NCBI RefSeq assembly: GCF_000011345.1
Contig: NC_004113.1
Location: 186,001 to 250,000 of the forward strand
Length of the DNA: 64,000 bases
Direction of reading: 5' to 3'
Origin: Thermosynechococcus vestitus BP-1
GTDB lineage: Bacteria > Cyanobacteriota > Cyanobacteriia > Thermosynechococcales > Thermosynechococcaceae
The notes under the pieces were generated by a model. The model was not told where the DNA came from. It was given only the letters and a program-made list of their open reading frames with translations, and did no database searches. This document shows positions 63,899-64,000 of this stretch, piece after piece (within the stretch, counting starts at the first letter, position 1; each line of letters starts with the position of its first letter). The position numbers were made by a program, and so were the translations under genes.

Positions 63899-64000
63899 GT
63901 GGAACGGACATTTCTAGCCATTAAGCCCGATGGCGTTCAGCGTGGGCTAGTGGGGACGATTATCCAACGATTTGAACAAAAAGGCTACACACTGGTCGGC
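63899..64000 (+). CDS. ndk: Nucleoside-diphosphate kinase, N-terminal part
   Basis: The frame from GTG 63899 reads [20 protein letters not shown], the beta strand and loop (IKPDGVQR) characteristic of NDK, then [14 protein letters not shown] at the window edge. The enzyme transfers gamma-phosphate between nucleoside triphosphates and diphosphates. It is divergent from phzF with 55 bp between starts. Confidence 0.9.
   Translation, partial: MERTFLAIKPDGVQRGLVGTIIQRFEQKGYTLVG

Noticed and set aside
1-64000. CRISPR arrays and prophage
   Set aside because: No regularly spaced repeats, Cas motifs, integrase of phage type or phage structural genes were seen.

Overview
The window reads as a chromosomal segment of a thermophilic unicellular cyanobacterium, most like Thermosynechococcus. 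This is inferred from gene content (myxoxanthophyll-type CrtD, Psb32, QueF, DUF3531, DUF2949, a group 2 sigma factor), frequent HIP1-type GCGATCGC octamers in the native genes, and ORF-less group II introns, which are known to be abundant in Thermosynechococcus. No database search was possible; names rest on motifs and family recall.

Layout. 1-1018: 5' part of a TnpB-only IS200/IS605-type element. 1.1-31.1 kb: mostly native housekeeping genes: bioD, GST, DUF3531, rsmB, a CPBP protease, clpS, lysS, ppk, an MsbA-like ABC exporter, hisA, tRNA-Gly(CCC), queF, a FAS1 protein, succinate-semialdehyde dehydrogenase, an ABCD-type ABC transporter, plsC, a fermentative pflA-adhE pair with a lipoate ligase-like gene, nadA, crtD, hisIE, SRP RNA and a PHP phosphoesterase. 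This part carries a fresh IS481-family insertion (11063-12163, perfect 6-bp target duplication) and a second TnpB-only element (16441-17757) that splits a 36-codon ORF exactly.

31.2-46.7 kb: a decaying surface-polysaccharide island. It holds asnB, a glycosyltransferase remnant, an ORF-less group II intron, a frameshifted O-antigen flippase, a GT2 gene split by an IS5-family element, a GC-rich block (FkbM methyltransferase, two GT4 glycosyltransferases, a dead second asnB), a truncated SAM methyltransferase, an intact glycosyltransferase, IS4-like remnants and the 3' end of a group II intron with a decayed HNH maturase tail. Several genes are broken, so the locus probably no longer makes its original glycan.

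46.7-64 kb: native genes again: DUF2949, psb32, a HerA-like ATPase, tmRNA (ssrA), an AMIN/amidase_3 cell-wall amidase, DUF2227, GerMN, an APC permease, frr-pyrH, tRNA-Arg(TCT), an atypical OmpR regulator, DUF192, a group 2 sigma factor, cobO, phzF and the start of ndk. Two more scars interrupt this part: a complete IS605-type element (tnpA plus tnpB, 55128-56780) between two 5'-truncated genes, and a second ORF-less group II intron (59778-60622) abutting a 5'-truncated flotillin-like gene.

No clearly new defence or biosynthetic system was found. The most unusual content is the record of mobile-element activity: exactly reconstructable insertions, three TnpB genes (two complete and catalytically intact, one cut by the window edge), and introns or IS fragments at gene-breaking junctions.
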